From positions 2,542,001-2,606,000 of the forward strand of contig OZ244068.1 of assembly GCA_965215615.1 (NCBI GenBank): a stretch of 64,000 nt of DNA. The letters run 5' to 3'. A program made the translations under genes and the position numbers. Position 1 is the first letter of the stretch. Every line of letters starts with the position of its first letter. Origin of the DNA: CBDATA01 sp965215615 (GTDB taxonomy: Bacteria > Acidobacteriota > Vicinamibacteria > Marinacidobacterales > Marinacidobacteraceae). Below are positions 34,442-43,437 of the stretch, piece by piece. Below the pieces are notes generated by a model. It was not told the origin of the DNA and did not search any database. It saw only the letters and a list, made by a program, of their open reading frames with translations.

Positions 34442-35422
34442 CTACCGGAGCCTCGAGAAGAAGTCCGTTTCGCTCGTGGCCGCGGTGGCCGCGGCAACCA
34501 CGGCTTCGTCGGAAGCGGCGGCGAGGTCCTTCATGCGCTCCGCCGGCCAGCCAGCCGACGAAATCTCGATGTTCCGGGAAGCCAGCATCGTCCGCACCAG
34601 CGCCGCACGCCCTTTCGCACGCCCTTCCGCGAGCGTCGCGCCGAGCAGCGGATCGTCCTCGGAGCGGGTTCCCTCGCGGTCACCGAGCACCCGACCCACC
34701 CGTCGCAGCACTTCGGTCGTGGTCGCCGAGATCGTCTTCTCGTTCAGGGCGCGGTGGATTTCGATCGCCGTCCAGCCCGGAAACGCCCGGCTCGCTTTCG
34801 ATTGGACGAAATGGCCTTCCTCCAAGAGATATATCCGTAGCTCCGGCCGGAGTCCCGAGCGCCGCCGCGGGAACTCCGCATCCGGAACTTCCACCCAAAG
34901 CTCCGGAAAGCCCCACTCCTCGTACAGCTTCGCCTTGTCGCGCCGGGTGTCCCGGGTGATGTCCACCTCCAGCACCACGTCCGGATACGGATCCCTCCCG
35001 ACGCTCAGAAACCTCCCGTTCCCGGACACTCGCGAAGGATCCAGGAAGATCAACTGATCGGGGCACATGACGCGCACGAAACCGGTTGCCGGGTTCCGCA
35101 CCCGGAGCTGGCCCGAGCCGCCGAAGGCCATGGGAGCACCCCGCACCATCGCGATCTGTTGCGCGAGGACGGCGAGACGCACTCCCGGCTGCTCGTGGGT
35201 GAGGCTCGGCCCATCCTCTGCCATCCAGGCGAGACCCGACTCCGAATCGAAGAACTCGATCTTGCGGTCGTCTTCCGGGAGCGCGTCGTACTCGGCGAGC
35301 GTCATCCGCTGCGACACGCAACCCGCGAACTCCAGCTCCGAAACGGACGACCAGCGCGAACGGCGACGCGCCCGCTTGGAGGCCCTTTGGGGGGCCTTTT
35401 GTGGAGCTACGGCCGTCTCCAT
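34442..35422 (-). CDS. Uma2-family predicted endonuclease, tandem copy B
   Basis: This 326-residue near-duplicate of copies A and C shares the METAVAPQKAPQ start with copy A. It has the same PD-(D/E)XK core and the shortest linker (LAEGRAKGRAALV). The ATG at 35422 is preferred; the frame continues upstream through copy C in another phase only because that gene's alternative frame is open. It starts two bases after the stop of copy C and stops two bases before the start of copy A. The three are therefore likely one transcript with tightly coupled translation. Confidence 0.85.
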   Translation of the reverse strand: METAVAPQKAPQRASKRARRRSRWSSVSELEFAGCVSQRMTLAEYDALPEDDRKIEFFDSESGLAWMAEDGPSLTHEQPGVRLAVLAQQIAMVRGAPMAFGGSGQLRVRNPATGFVRVMCPDQLIFLDPSRVSGNGRFLSVGRDPYPDVVLEVDITRDTRRDKAKLYEEWGFPELWVEVPDAEFPRRRSGLRPELRIYLLEEGHFVQSKASRAFPGWTAIEIHRALNEKTISATTTEVLRRVGRVLGDREGTRSEDDPLLGATLAEGRAKGRAALVRTMLASRNIEISSAGWPAERMKDLAAASDEAVVAAATAATSETDFFSRLR

Positions 35423-35424
35423 CG

Positions 35425-36426
35425 CTACCGGAGCCTCAGGAAGAAGTCCGCCTCGCTCGTGGCACCGGTGGCCGCGGCCACGACGGCTTCGTCGGAAGCG
35501 GCGGCGAGATCTCTCATCAGGTCTGCCGACCAGCCAGCCGACGAAACCCCGATGTTCCGCGAAGCCAGCATCGTCCGCACCAGCGCCGCACGCCCTTCTA
35601 CGAACCCTTCCGTGCGTCCTTTCGCGAACCCTTCCGCGAGCGTCACGCCGAGCAGCGGATCGTCCTCGGAGCGGGTTCCCTCGCGGTCGCCGAGCATCCG
35701 CCCCACCCGTCGCAGCACTTCGGTCGTGGTCGCCGAGATCGTCTTCTCGTTCAGGGCGCGGTGGATTTCGATCGCCGTCCAGCCCGGAAACGCCCGGCTC
35801 GCTTTCGATTGGACGAACTGGCCCTCCTCCAAGAGATAGATCCGAAGCTCCGGCCGGAGTCCCGAGCGCCGCCGCGGGAACTCCGCATCCGGAACTTCCA
35901 CCCAAAGCTCCGGAAAGCCCCACTCCTCGTACAGCTTCGCCTTGTCGCGACGGGTGTCCCGGGTGATGTCCACCTCCAGCACCACGTCCGGATACGGATC
36001 CCTCCCGACGCTCAGAAACCTCCCGTTCCCGGACACTCGCGAAGGATCCAGGAAGATCAACTGATCGGGGCACATGACGCGCACGAAACCGGTTCCCGGG
36101 TTCCGCACCCGGAGCTGGCCCGAGCCGCCGAAGGCCATGGGAGCACCCCGCACCATCGCGATCTGTTGCGCGAGGACGGCGAGACGCACTCCCGGCTGCT
36201 CGTGGGTGAGGCTCGGCCCATCCTCTGCCATCCAGGCGAGACCCGACTCCGAGTCGAAGAACTCGATCTTGCGGTCGTCTTCCGGGAGCGCGTCGTACTC
36301 GGCGAGCGTCATCCGCTGCGACACGCAACCCGCGAACTCCAGCTCCGAAACGGACGACCAGCGCGAACGGCGACGCGCCCTTTCGGGAACCACCGCCGCG
36401 TCCACTACCGCCACCACTCCAGCCAT
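35425..36426 (-). CDS. Uma2-family predicted endonuclease, tandem copy C (first in operon)
   Basis: This 333-residue copy has its own N-terminus (MAGVVAVVDAAVVPERARRR), while the rest matches copies A and B almost residue for residue from RRRSRWSSVSELEFAGC onward. The core motif PDVVLEVDITRDTRRDK is intact. Its distinct 5' end and position next to the divergent amidohydrolase promoter suggest it is the ancestral gene, from which B and A arose by tandem duplication downstream. The ATG at 36426 is preferred over an earlier in-frame ATG at 36552 that would overlap the divergent gene. Confidence 0.85.
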   Translation of the reverse strand: MAGVVAVVDAAVVPERARRRSRWSSVSELEFAGCVSQRMTLAEYDALPEDDRKIEFFDSESGLAWMAEDGPSLTHEQPGVRLAVLAQQIAMVRGAPMAFGGSGQLRVRNPGTGFVRVMCPDQLIFLDPSRVSGNGRFLSVGRDPYPDVVLEVDITRDTRRDKAKLYEEWGFPELWVEVPDAEFPRRRSGLRPELRIYLLEEGQFVQSKASRAFPGWTAIEIHRALNEKTISATTTEVLRRVGRMLGDREGTRSEDDPLLGVTLAEGFAKGRTEGFVEGRAALVRTMLASRNIGVSSAGWSADLMRDLAAASDEAVVAAATGATSEADFFLRLR

Positions 36427-36491
36427 GCGGCGATGGTAGCGGATTCCGCTGCATCCTCCGCGATACGCTGCCCGCCCGGAGGTTGCCCCTG

Positions 36492-38204
36492 ATGATGCGA
36501 GCCCTTTTCCCCTTGTTGCTTCTGGTCGCCGCCGGCTGTTCCGGGCCCGCACCGGAGCCCGCCGACCTGGTCCTGCTCTCCGGCAAGGTGGTCACCGTGG
36601 ATCCGGAGCGCCCGGAGGCCGAAGCGCTGGCCGCCCGTGGCGGGCGGATCGTGGCCGTCGGCGAGGATCGGGAAATCGAGGACTACATCGGCCCGGACAC
36701 CGAGGTGGTGGACCTCGAAGGTCGGCTCGCGATCCCCGGGCTCATCGAGGGACACGGGCACTTCATGGGCATCGGCCGGGCGCAAATGATCCTGAAACTG
36801 GGCGAAGCCGCCAACTGGAACGGGATCGTGGAGATGGTGGCGGAGGCAGCCGCCGAGGCGCCGGCGGGAAGCTGGATCGAAGGACGCGGCTGGCACCAGG
36901 AGAAATGGGACGAACTGCCGGGCGGCGCGGTGGACGGGATGCCGCACCATCTGGGCCTCTCCGAAATCTCGCCGGAACACCCGGTGCTGCTCGGCCACGC
37001 GAGCGGCCATGCGGCGTTCGCCAACGCGCTCGCGATGGAGCTGGCGGGCATCGGGCCGGATACTCCCGATCCGCCGGGAGGCACGATCGTGCGGGACGCG
37101 GACGGCAATCCGACCGGTGCGCTCCGCGAGACCGCGCAGGGACTGGTCGCGCGCGCCCGGAACCGGGCCATGGCGGAGCGGAGCGAAGCGGAGATACGGG
37201 CGGAGAGAGAGCTTCAGCTCCAGCTCGCGGCGGAGGAGTCGCTCCGCAAGGGGATCACCAGCTTCCACGATGCCGGATCCAGCTTCGCCCTCATCGACTT
37301 CTTCCGGGAGACGGCGGAAGCAGGCGAGCTGCCGGTCCGGCTCTACGTCATGGTGGGGGGAGAATCCAACGAAGAGCTGGACCGGCGGCTTCCCGACTAC
37401 CTCATGGCGAACGGAGCGGACGGGCACCTCACCGTGCGGTCCATCAAGCGGTTCATGGACGGGGCCCTCGGTGCCCACGGTGCCTGGCTGCTCGAACCCT
37501 ATGACGACATGCCGGAGAGCGTCGGGCTCGTGATCGACGAGGTCGAAGAGATCGAGGAGACCGCCCGGATCGCCATCCGGCACGGTTTCCAGGTGGCCAC
37601 CCACGCGATCGGCGACCGGGGCAACCGGGAAGTATTGGACCTCTACGAACGCGCTTTCGGACAGGAGGGGGCCATCGGCCGCGATCTGCGGTTCCGGATC
37701 GAGCACTCCCAGCACATCCACCCCGACGACATCCCGCGCTTCGGGGAGCTCGGGGTGATCGCTTCGATGCAGGCGGTGCACGCCACTTCCGACGGCCCGT
37801 GGGTTCCGGAAAAACTCGGGGAAGAGCGGGCTGCGAGCGGAGCCTACGTCTGGCGGTCGCTGCTCGACACGGGGGCGGTGGTCGCGAACGGAACCGACGC
37901 TCCGGTCGAGGATGTGGACCCGATCCCGAGCTTCCACGCGACGGTCGCCCGCCGCCTCGCCGACGGGAGCCAGTTCTATCCGGAACAGGCGCTTTCCCGG
38001 GAAGAAGCCCTGTATTCGTACACGATGGCGAACGCCTTCGCCGCTTTCGAGGAAGACGTGAAGGGCAGCCTGACCCCCGGAAAATATGCCGACATTACGG
38101 TCCTCAGCCGGGACATCATGACCATCCCGGAGGAAGAGATCCCCGGAACGACGGTGTGGATGACGATCGTCGGGAGCGAGATCCGGTACCTTGCGGAACC
38201 GTGA
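36492..38204 (+). CDS. Exported YtcJ-like amidohydrolase, lipoprotein
   Basis: A lipoprotein signal (ALFPLLLLVAAGC) is followed by a metal-dependent hydrolase of about 550 residues. Motifs are GLIEGHGHFMGIG (first metal His pair), the YtcJ-type segment IEGRGWHQEKW, FMDGALGAHGAWL, QVATHAIGDRGNREVLDLYE, RFRIEHSQHIHPDDI and NGTDAPVEDVDP. These match the amidohydrolase_3/YtcJ group, which hydrolyses amide or related bonds in the periplasm; the substrate is unknown. Two adjacent ATG codons (36492, 36495) can serve. It overlaps the next gene by four bases (GTGA), so the pair is co-translated. Confidence 0.88.
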   Translation: MMRALFPLLLLVAAGCSGPAPEPADLVLLSGKVVTVDPERPEAEALAARGGRIVAVGEDREIEDYIGPDTEVVDLEGRLAIPGLIEGHGHFMGIGRAQMILKLGEAANWNGIVEMVAEAAAEAPAGSWIEGRGWHQEKWDELPGGAVDGMPHHLGLSEISPEHPVLLGHASGHAAFANALAMELAGIGPDTPDPPGGTIVRDADGNPTGALRETAQGLVARARNRAMAERSEAEIRAERELQLQLAAEESLRKGITSFHDAGSSFALIDFFRETAEAGELPVRLYVMVGGESNEELDRRLPDYLMANGADGHLTVRSIKRFMDGALGAHGAWLLEPYDDMPESVGLVIDEVEEIEETARIAIRHGFQVATHAIGDRGNREVLDLYERAFGQEGAIGRDLRFRIEHSQHIHPDDIPRFGELGVIASMQAVHATSDGPWVPEKLGEERAASGAYVWRSLLDTGAVVANGTDAPVEDVDPIPSFHATVARRLADGSQFYPEQALSREEALYSYTMANAFAAFEEDVKGSLTPGKYADITVLSRDIMTIPEEEIPGTTVWMTIVGSEIRYLAEP

Positions 38205-38593
38205 CGCGGATCGGGGTCTATGGAACCCTCAAGCGGGGAGAAGCGAACGCGCGGCTCCTCCGCGGGGCGCGCTTCGTGGGTGGCACGAAGGTCCACGCGC
38301 CTTACCGGCTCCACGGAAACCGTGAATACCCGATGCTCACACCGAGTGCGGAGATCCATCCGCTCTTCGTCGAAATCTACCTGGTGGACCGGCCGCTGCT
38401 CGAAGCGCTCGACCGCTTCGAAGGGCGTTTCGGCTACCGCCGGGTCACAGTGATGCCCGAAGGGGGTGAGACGCCGCTCGACCTCTACGTCCACCCGGGG
38501 CCTCCGCCTCCGGGATTCGAGCCGAAACCGGAGGGCGACTGGAACGGGGATCCCCCGGCTTTCGCGGAAGCGCTGCGGCGGGTGAGCCGGTAG
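38201..38593 (+). CDS. Gamma-glutamylcyclotransferase-like (AIG2/GGCT) protein
   Basis: The GTG at 38201 overlaps the previous stop. The 130-residue protein has the family signature VYGTLKRGEANARLLRGARFVG near its N-terminus and the typical ALDRFEGRFGYRRVTVMPE acid-containing segment in the middle. Related enzymes cyclise gamma-glutamyl amines or peptides to 5-oxoproline. Its pairing with amidohydrolase and FAH-family genes suggests a small scavenging operon, although its own substrate cannot be deduced. Confidence 0.82.
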   Translation: MTRIGVYGTLKRGEANARLLRGARFVGGTKVHAPYRLHGNREYPMLTPSAEIHPLFVEIYLVDRPLLEALDRFEGRFGYRRVTVMPEGGETPLDLYVHPGPPPPGFEPKPEGDWNGDPPAFAEALRRVSR

Positions 38594-38605
38594 CATCCCG
38601 CGCCC

Positions 38606-39439
38606 ATGCGACTCACCACTCTCGAACTTGCGGACGGCCGTGCTCTCGCCGAAGCGGGCAGCGACGGCTCCTTCCGGCTGCTCGACCCGTCCTTCGGGGG
38701 CGATCTCGCTGCGCTGCTCGCAAAAGGAGAGCGACCCGGGGCGGGCCGCGACCCGGTGGAGGGTTTCCGCTTCGCCCCGCTGATCCCCCGGCCGGGGGCG
38801 ATCTGGTGCGTGGGCCTGAACTACGAGGACCACCGCCTCGAAACCGGCCGTGCCAAGGCCGACTGGCCGACCCTTTTCACCCGGTTCCCGGTCTGCCTCG
38901 TCGGGCACCGGGAAAAACTGGTCGCGCCCGAGGCCTCGGAGCAACTGGACTACGAGGGAGAACTCGCGGTCGTCATCGGGAAGCCCGGCCGCCACATCGA
39001 GGAGGCCAAAGCACTCGACCACGTGGCGGGATATGCCTGTTTCAACGATGCCTCTGTCCGGGATTTCCAGTCGCACAGCAGCCAGTTCGGGCCGGGAAAG
39101 AACTTCTGGCGCACCGGCGCTTTTGGTCCCTGGCTCGTGACCGCCGACGAAATCCCGGACCCGCAGACGCTCGCCATCGAGACCCGGTTGAACGGCGAGG
39201 TCATGCAGCAAAGCCACACCAGCCGGATGACCTGGACGGTTCGCGAACTCATCGCCTACCTCTCGCGAATCACTCCGCTTCAGACCGGAGACGTGATCGC
39301 GACCGGGACTCCGTCCGGGGTGGGAGTCGCCCGCGACCCGCAGGTATTCCTGCGGCCGGGTGACCGGGTGGAAGTGGAGATCGAGGGAATCGGAGTGCTC
39401 GCGAACGGCGTGGTGGCAGAACGAGACGCGATTCAGTAG
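38606..39439 (+). CDS. Fumarylacetoacetate hydrolase-family protein
   Basis: The 277-residue protein has the FAH fold. Visible motifs are CVGLNYEDHRLETG, LDYEGELAVVIGKPGRHI with the metal-binding acidic residues, GYACFNDASVRDFQ, and TGTPSGVGVARDPQVFLRPGDRVEVEIEGIG. Family members cleave carbon-carbon bonds of diketo acids or decarboxylate oxaloacetate-like substrates using Mg. It follows the GGCT gene by 12 bp. The final codons overlap the convergent dehydrogenase gene by seven bases. Confidence 0.9.
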   Translation: MRLTTLELADGRALAEAGSDGSFRLLDPSFGGDLAALLAKGERPGAGRDPVEGFRFAPLIPRPGAIWCVGLNYEDHRLETGRAKADWPTLFTRFPVCLVGHREKLVAPEASEQLDYEGELAVVIGKPGRHIEEAKALDHVAGYACFNDASVRDFQSHSSQFGPGKNFWRTGAFGPWLVTADEIPDPQTLAIETRLNGEVMQQSHTSRMTWTVRELIAYLSRITPLQTGDVIATGTPSGVGVARDPQVFLRPGDRVEVEIEGIGVLANGVVAERDAIQ

Positions 39440-40422
39440 CCGAGCTTCGTCCGGACCCGGTTCCGGAGCGGCTTCCCGGCGAGGTAGCGGGCCAGGTTCC
39501 CGAACGCGATCCGGAACACCAGCGGGACGTAGTTCTCGATGTCATCGGCTCCCACGTGGGGGGTCAGAATCAGGTTCGGCGCGTCCCAGAGCGGGCCCTC
39601 CGGAGGGTGCGGCTCCGGCCATGCCACGTCGAGGAACGCGCCCCCCAGTTGGCCGGAGCGGAGCGCCTCGACGAGCGCCGGCTGCGCGATGAGCCGGCCG
39701 CGGCCCAGATTCACCACCCCGGCTCCCCGCGGCAGCAGCGCGATCTCCGCCGCACCGAGAAGCCCTTCGGTCTCGGCGGTGAGCGGCGCGGCGAGGATCA
39801 CGAAGTCGGCTTCCGGAAGCACGGCGCGGAGTTCCGGGAAGGCGTGTACCCGATCCGCCAGACGGTGAGGGCGCAGCGTTCGCCGCACTCCCAGCACCCG
39901 CATCCCCAGTGTTTTTGCGGCGCGGGCCGCGCCGGTCCCGACCGCGCCGAGGCCGACGACGAGGGCTGTCCGTCCCGGCAGGGTTCCCGTCTGGATCTTC
40001 GCCCACTTCCGCTCCCGCTGATACTCGATCAAGCGCGGCAGCTTCGTGAAGAGGGCGACGAGCGCCATCAGCGTGTATTCGAAGGATTTACCGGTGTGGA
40101 CCCCGCTCGCGTTCGTGAGCCGCACTCCGGGAGGAAGCCAGTCGAGCGGATACAGATGATCCACACCGGCCCCGATGAGCTGGATCCATCGGAGACGGGG
40201 AGCCCGGGTTTCGAGATCCGGTCGCGGAAATTTCCAGCCGATGAGCACTTCGGCATCGCGGACCCCGCGGAGGAATCCATCCTCGCCATCGGAGAACGAG
40301 GGGACGAGGCGCTCGAAGGTCTCCGGAAACTCGCGCCCGACGGCCTCGAACCGGGCGCGATCCAGTTTGTAGTGTCTCGACTCGGAAGCGTCGCTCGCCA
40401 AGTGAACCCTGAGAACCGTCAT
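39433..40422 (-). CDS. D-2-hydroxyacid dehydrogenase
   Basis: The 329-residue NAD(P)-dependent dehydrogenase has an N-terminal flavodoxin-like half (LRWIQLIGAGVDHL). The dinucleotide motif is ALVVGLGAVGTGAARAAKTLG. The catalytic residues occur as NLGRGRLI (Arg), FLDVAWPEPHPPEG (Glu) and LILTPHVGADD (His). It reduces a 2-keto acid to a D-2-hydroxyacid or the reverse, in the cytoplasm. ATG at 40422 fits the family start; a longer frame to 40482 reaches into the divergent amidase gene and is unlikely. Confidence 0.88.
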   Translation of the reverse strand: MTVLRVHLASDASESRHYKLDRARFEAVGREFPETFERLVPSFSDGEDGFLRGVRDAEVLIGWKFPRPDLETRAPRLRWIQLIGAGVDHLYPLDWLPPGVRLTNASGVHTGKSFEYTLMALVALFTKLPRLIEYQRERKWAKIQTGTLPGRTALVVGLGAVGTGAARAAKTLGMRVLGVRRTLRPHRLADRVHAFPELRAVLPEADFVILAAPLTAETEGLLGAAEIALLPRGAGVVNLGRGRLIAQPALVEALRSGQLGGAFLDVAWPEPHPPEGPLWDAPNLILTPHVGADDIENYVPLVFRIAFGNLARYLAGKPLRNRVRTKLGY

Positions 40423-40472
40423 GCCCGATCGGGCGAAGGGTATCCGGTGCCGGTTTCCGGCAGAATGCCCGC

Positions 40473-42212
40473 ATGACCCCAACCGAAACCTCCCGACTCG
40501 CCTCCAATCGCCGCCGCTTCCTCGCCGGGCTCTCGGCGCTCGGGCTCGGCTCCACCCTGCTTCCCGGAACGCTCACCGCCTGCGCCGGGGAAGCTTCCGA
40601 AGTCACGATGGACATGCTCCGGAAGGCGCAGTCGCTCGCCGGGCTCTCGTTCACCGACGAAGAGCTCGCCCCGGTCCTCGAACGGCTGAACCGGGAAACC
40701 AGCTTCGTGGACAGTTTCCGGGCGAACCGGGTTCCCGAGCTCGGGAACCACGAACCTCCGTCGTTCGTTTTCGACCCGCTGCCTCCGGGGAAGACGGTGC
40801 CGGCGACCCGGGCCGGGATACGTCCTTCGCGGCCCGAAGAACCCCGGCCGGCCACCGACGAGGATCTCGCCTACCTGCCGGTGACCCACCTCGCCCGGCT
40901 GATCGAAAAACGCGAGGTGACCTCCACCGAGCTGACCCGCATCTATCTGGATCGCCTCCGGCGCTTCGATCCGGAGCTTCACTGCGTCGTCCAGTTGACC
41001 GAGGAGATCGCGCTGCGGCAGGCGGCGCAGGCGGACGAAGAGATCGCCGCCGGCGACTACCGCGGCCCCCTTCACGGGATCCCGTGGGGAGCGAAGGATC
41101 TGCTCGCGGTGCGGGGCACGAAGACCACCTGGGGCGCTTCGCCCTACCGGGAGCGGGAAATCGACGAAGATGCCACCGTCTTCCGGAAGCTGACCGAGGC
41201 CGGAGCGGTGCTGGTCGCGAAGCTCACGATGGGAGCGCTGGCCCAGGGCGACCGCTGGTTCGGCGGACGGACCCGCAACCCGTGGAACCCCGAGCAGGGT
41301 TCGAGCGGCTCTTCGGCCGGATCCGGTTCGGCGACGGCGGCAGGCCTCGTCGGATTTGCGATCGGCACCGAGACCCGCGGCTCCATCATCTCCCCTTCGA
41401 CCCGGAACGGAGTGACCGGACTCCGCCCGACCTTCGGGCGGGTGAGTCGGGCGGGGGCGATGACGCTCTCCTGGACGATGGACAAGATCGGCCCGATGTG
41501 CCGGAGCGCCGAGGACTGCGCTCTGGTACTCGACGCGATTCGTGGAGAAGACGGCCTCGACCGCGCGGTTCGCGACCCCGGCTTTTCCTGGGACGCACAA
41601 GCCGACCCCACCGCGCTCCGGGTCGCCTACGACCGGGAGCAGGTCGAAGACGGGATCGAGGACGACCCCGACGCTCCCGGGCGGGTCGCAGCGAGGCGGG
41701 CGAGCCAGGCCAACACCCGGGCCGCCATCGAGGTACTTCGCGGGTTCGGGGTCTCTCCCGTTCCGCTCGACCTTTCGAACTTCGGCTCGGAGCATCTCGA
41801 TTTCGTGCTGGTCACCGAATCGGCCGCTGCCCACGACGCACTCACCCTCAGCGGCGACGACCTGATGATGAAGGAGTCGCCCGAAGAGAGCAGTTGGCCG
41901 GACAGCTTCCGGCAGCACCGCTTCGTCCCCGCCGTCGAATACATCCAGGCGATGCGGATCCGCACCCGGATCATGCAGCAGTTCGACGAAGTGCTCGGAG
42001 ATTTCGACGTGGTGATCGGCTCGCGGCTCGGGCTCACCAACCTGACCGGTCACCCGGAGATATCCCTGCCGAACGGCTACCACGAGGGATCGCCGACCAG
42101 TCTGCGCCTGACCGGCCGGCTCTACGGAGACACCGAAATCCTGACACTCGCCCACGCCTACCAGCAGGCCACTGATTTCCACGAGCGCCGGCCGCCCGGT
42201 TTCGGGAATTGA
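40473..42212 (+). CDS. Exported amidase (amidase signature family)
   Basis: A Tat-type leader (NRRRFLAGLSALGLGS) is followed by an amidase-signature enzyme of 579 residues. The Ser-cisSer-Lys triad is visible as K208 in IPWGAKDLL, the serine-rich GSSGSSAGSGSA (276-287) and the nucleophile S304 in GTETRGSIISPS. The C-terminal part (VVIGSRLGLTNLTGHPEISLP) matches the family. It hydrolyses an amide or peptide-like bond in the periplasm; the substrate is unknown. It diverges from the dehydrogenase gene. Confidence 0.9.
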   Translation: MTPTETSRLASNRRRFLAGLSALGLGSTLLPGTLTACAGEASEVTMDMLRKAQSLAGLSFTDEELAPVLERLNRETSFVDSFRANRVPELGNHEPPSFVFDPLPPGKTVPATRAGIRPSRPEEPRPATDEDLAYLPVTHLARLIEKREVTSTELTRIYLDRLRRFDPELHCVVQLTEEIALRQAAQADEEIAAGDYRGPLHGIPWGAKDLLAVRGTKTTWGASPYREREIDEDATVFRKLTEAGAVLVAKLTMGALAQGDRWFGGRTRNPWNPEQGSSGSSAGSGSATAAGLVGFAIGTETRGSIISPSTRNGVTGLRPTFGRVSRAGAMTLSWTMDKIGPMCRSAEDCALVLDAIRGEDGLDRAVRDPGFSWDAQADPTALRVAYDREQVEDGIEDDPDAPGRVAARRASQANTRAAIEVLRGFGVSPVPLDLSNFGSEHLDFVLVTESAAAHDALTLSGDDLMMKESPEESSWPDSFRQHRFVPAVEYIQAMRIRTRIMQQFDEVLGDFDVVIGSRLGLTNLTGHPEISLPNGYHEGSPTSLRLTGRLYGDTEILTLAHAYQQATDFHERRPPGFGN

Positions 42213-42279
42213 TTCGGGGGCTGATCCGAAAACGGTTGTCGTCCCGGATCGCGGCCGCGACTGTCATACTTCCCCCACC

Positions 42280-43437
42280 ATGGACGAAACCCCCACCATT
42301 CTCGTCGTGGACGACGAGCCGGATCTCGAATTCCTGATCCGTCAGCGCTTCCGCCGGGACATACGCCGGGAGCGTCTGCGGTTCGTGTTCGCACAGGACG
42401 GAATCCAGGCGCTCGAAGCGCTCGAACAGCACGAGGAAATCCAGCTCATCATGACGGACATCAACATGCCGCGCATGGATGGGCTGACCCTGCTGGACGA
42501 ACTGAAAGGCCGGCCGCGGGTGCGTGCGGTCGTGGTTTCCGCCTACGGCGACATGAGGAACATCCGCACGGCGATGAACCGGGGGGCGTTCGATTTCATC
42601 ACCAAGCCGATCGACTTCCAGGATCTCGAACTCACGCTGGAAAAAAGCCTCCGGCACGTTGCGATGCTCAGCGAGGCGGTGGCCCACCGCAAACGGCTCT
42701 CGGCGATCCACGAGGAGCTGCGGGTCGCGCGCAAGATGCAACTGTCCATCCTTCCGCAGAACTTCCCGAAGACCGATACCTGCCTCACCCACGCGGTCAT
42801 GACTCCGGCCCAGGACGTGGGCGGGGATTTCTACGATGTCTTCCCGCTTCCCGAAGACCGGATCGGTGTCGTGATCGCCGATGTCTCCGGAAAGGGAGTC
42901 CCGGCGGCGCTCTTCATGATGGTGAGCCGGACCCTCCTGAAGGGGCACGCCATCGGAGGCCTCGATCCGGCGCGGGTACTCGAACAGGTGAACAACGGAC
43001 TCAGCGAAGACAACGAATCCCAGATGTTCGTCACCCTGCTCTACGGAGTGGTGGACGCGGACGGCCTGTTCACCTTTGCGAACGCCGGCCACTGTCCGCC
43101 TTTCCTCATGCATCAGGGAAAGGATCCCCGTCCGCTGCCCCTGACCTCCGGCGTGGCCCTCGGTGTCGTACCCGGCCTGTCCTACTCGCTCGACACGGTG
43201 CAGCTCGAACCGGGAGACCGGCTGTTCCTGTACACGGACGGAGTGCCGGAAGCCGAGCGTCCCGATAACTCCCTGTTCGAGGAAGACCGGCTGCGCGAGG
43301 CTCTGGCCGGAGTCGGCGATGCGAGCCCCGAGGGGGTCAACAGCGCTGTCGTCGAGGCCGTCCGGGAGTTCACCGGTGGCGAACATCAGTCGGACGACAT
43401 CACCTGCCTGACGCTTGCTTACCGGGGCGACCGGTGA
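42280..43437 (+). CDS. Response regulator with SpoIIE-type serine phosphatase output (RsbU-like)
   Basis: Residues 1-125 form a receiver domain with acidic pocket D11-D12, phosphoacceptor D60 in LIMTDINMP, S87 in VVSAYG and K109 in FITKP. A connecting helix (RVARKMQLSILPQNFP) leads to a PP2C/SpoIIE phosphatase domain with TPAQDVGGDFYDVF, IADVSGKGVPAALFM, FLYTDGVPEAE and QSDDITCLTL, containing the metal aspartates. Such proteins dephosphorylate an anti-sigma-factor antagonist when activated by phosphorylation. No antagonist or anti-sigma gene is adjacent. The stop overlaps the start of the next gene by four bases, and a histidine kinase follows. Confidence 0.9.
   Translation: MDETPTILVVDDEPDLEFLIRQRFRRDIRRERLRFVFAQDGIQALEALEQHEEIQLIMTDINMPRMDGLTLLDELKGRPRVRAVVVSAYGDMRNIRTAMNRGAFDFITKPIDFQDLELTLEKSLRHVAMLSEAVAHRKRLSAIHEELRVARKMQLSILPQNFPKTDTCLTHAVMTPAQDVGGDFYDVFPLPEDRIGVVIADVSGKGVPAALFMMVSRTLLKGHAIGGLDPARVLEQVNNGLSEDNESQMFVTLLYGVVDADGLFTFANAGHCPPFLMHQGKDPRPLPLTSGVALGVVPGLSYSLDTVQLEPGDRLFLYTDGVPEAERPDNSLFEEDRLREALAGVGDASPEGVNSAVVEAVREFTGGEHQSDDITCLTLAYRGDR

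Noticed and set aside
35385..35405. GGCC hairpin followed by TTTT as a terminator
   Set aside because: It lies inside the N-terminal codons of Uma2 copy B (and again in copy A), the stem is short, and the genes continue through it.
34442..36595. A 717-codon frame covering Uma2 copies B and C together
   Set aside because: The upstream half reads copy C in the wrong phase; copy B has its own ATG at 35422, matching the start of copy A.
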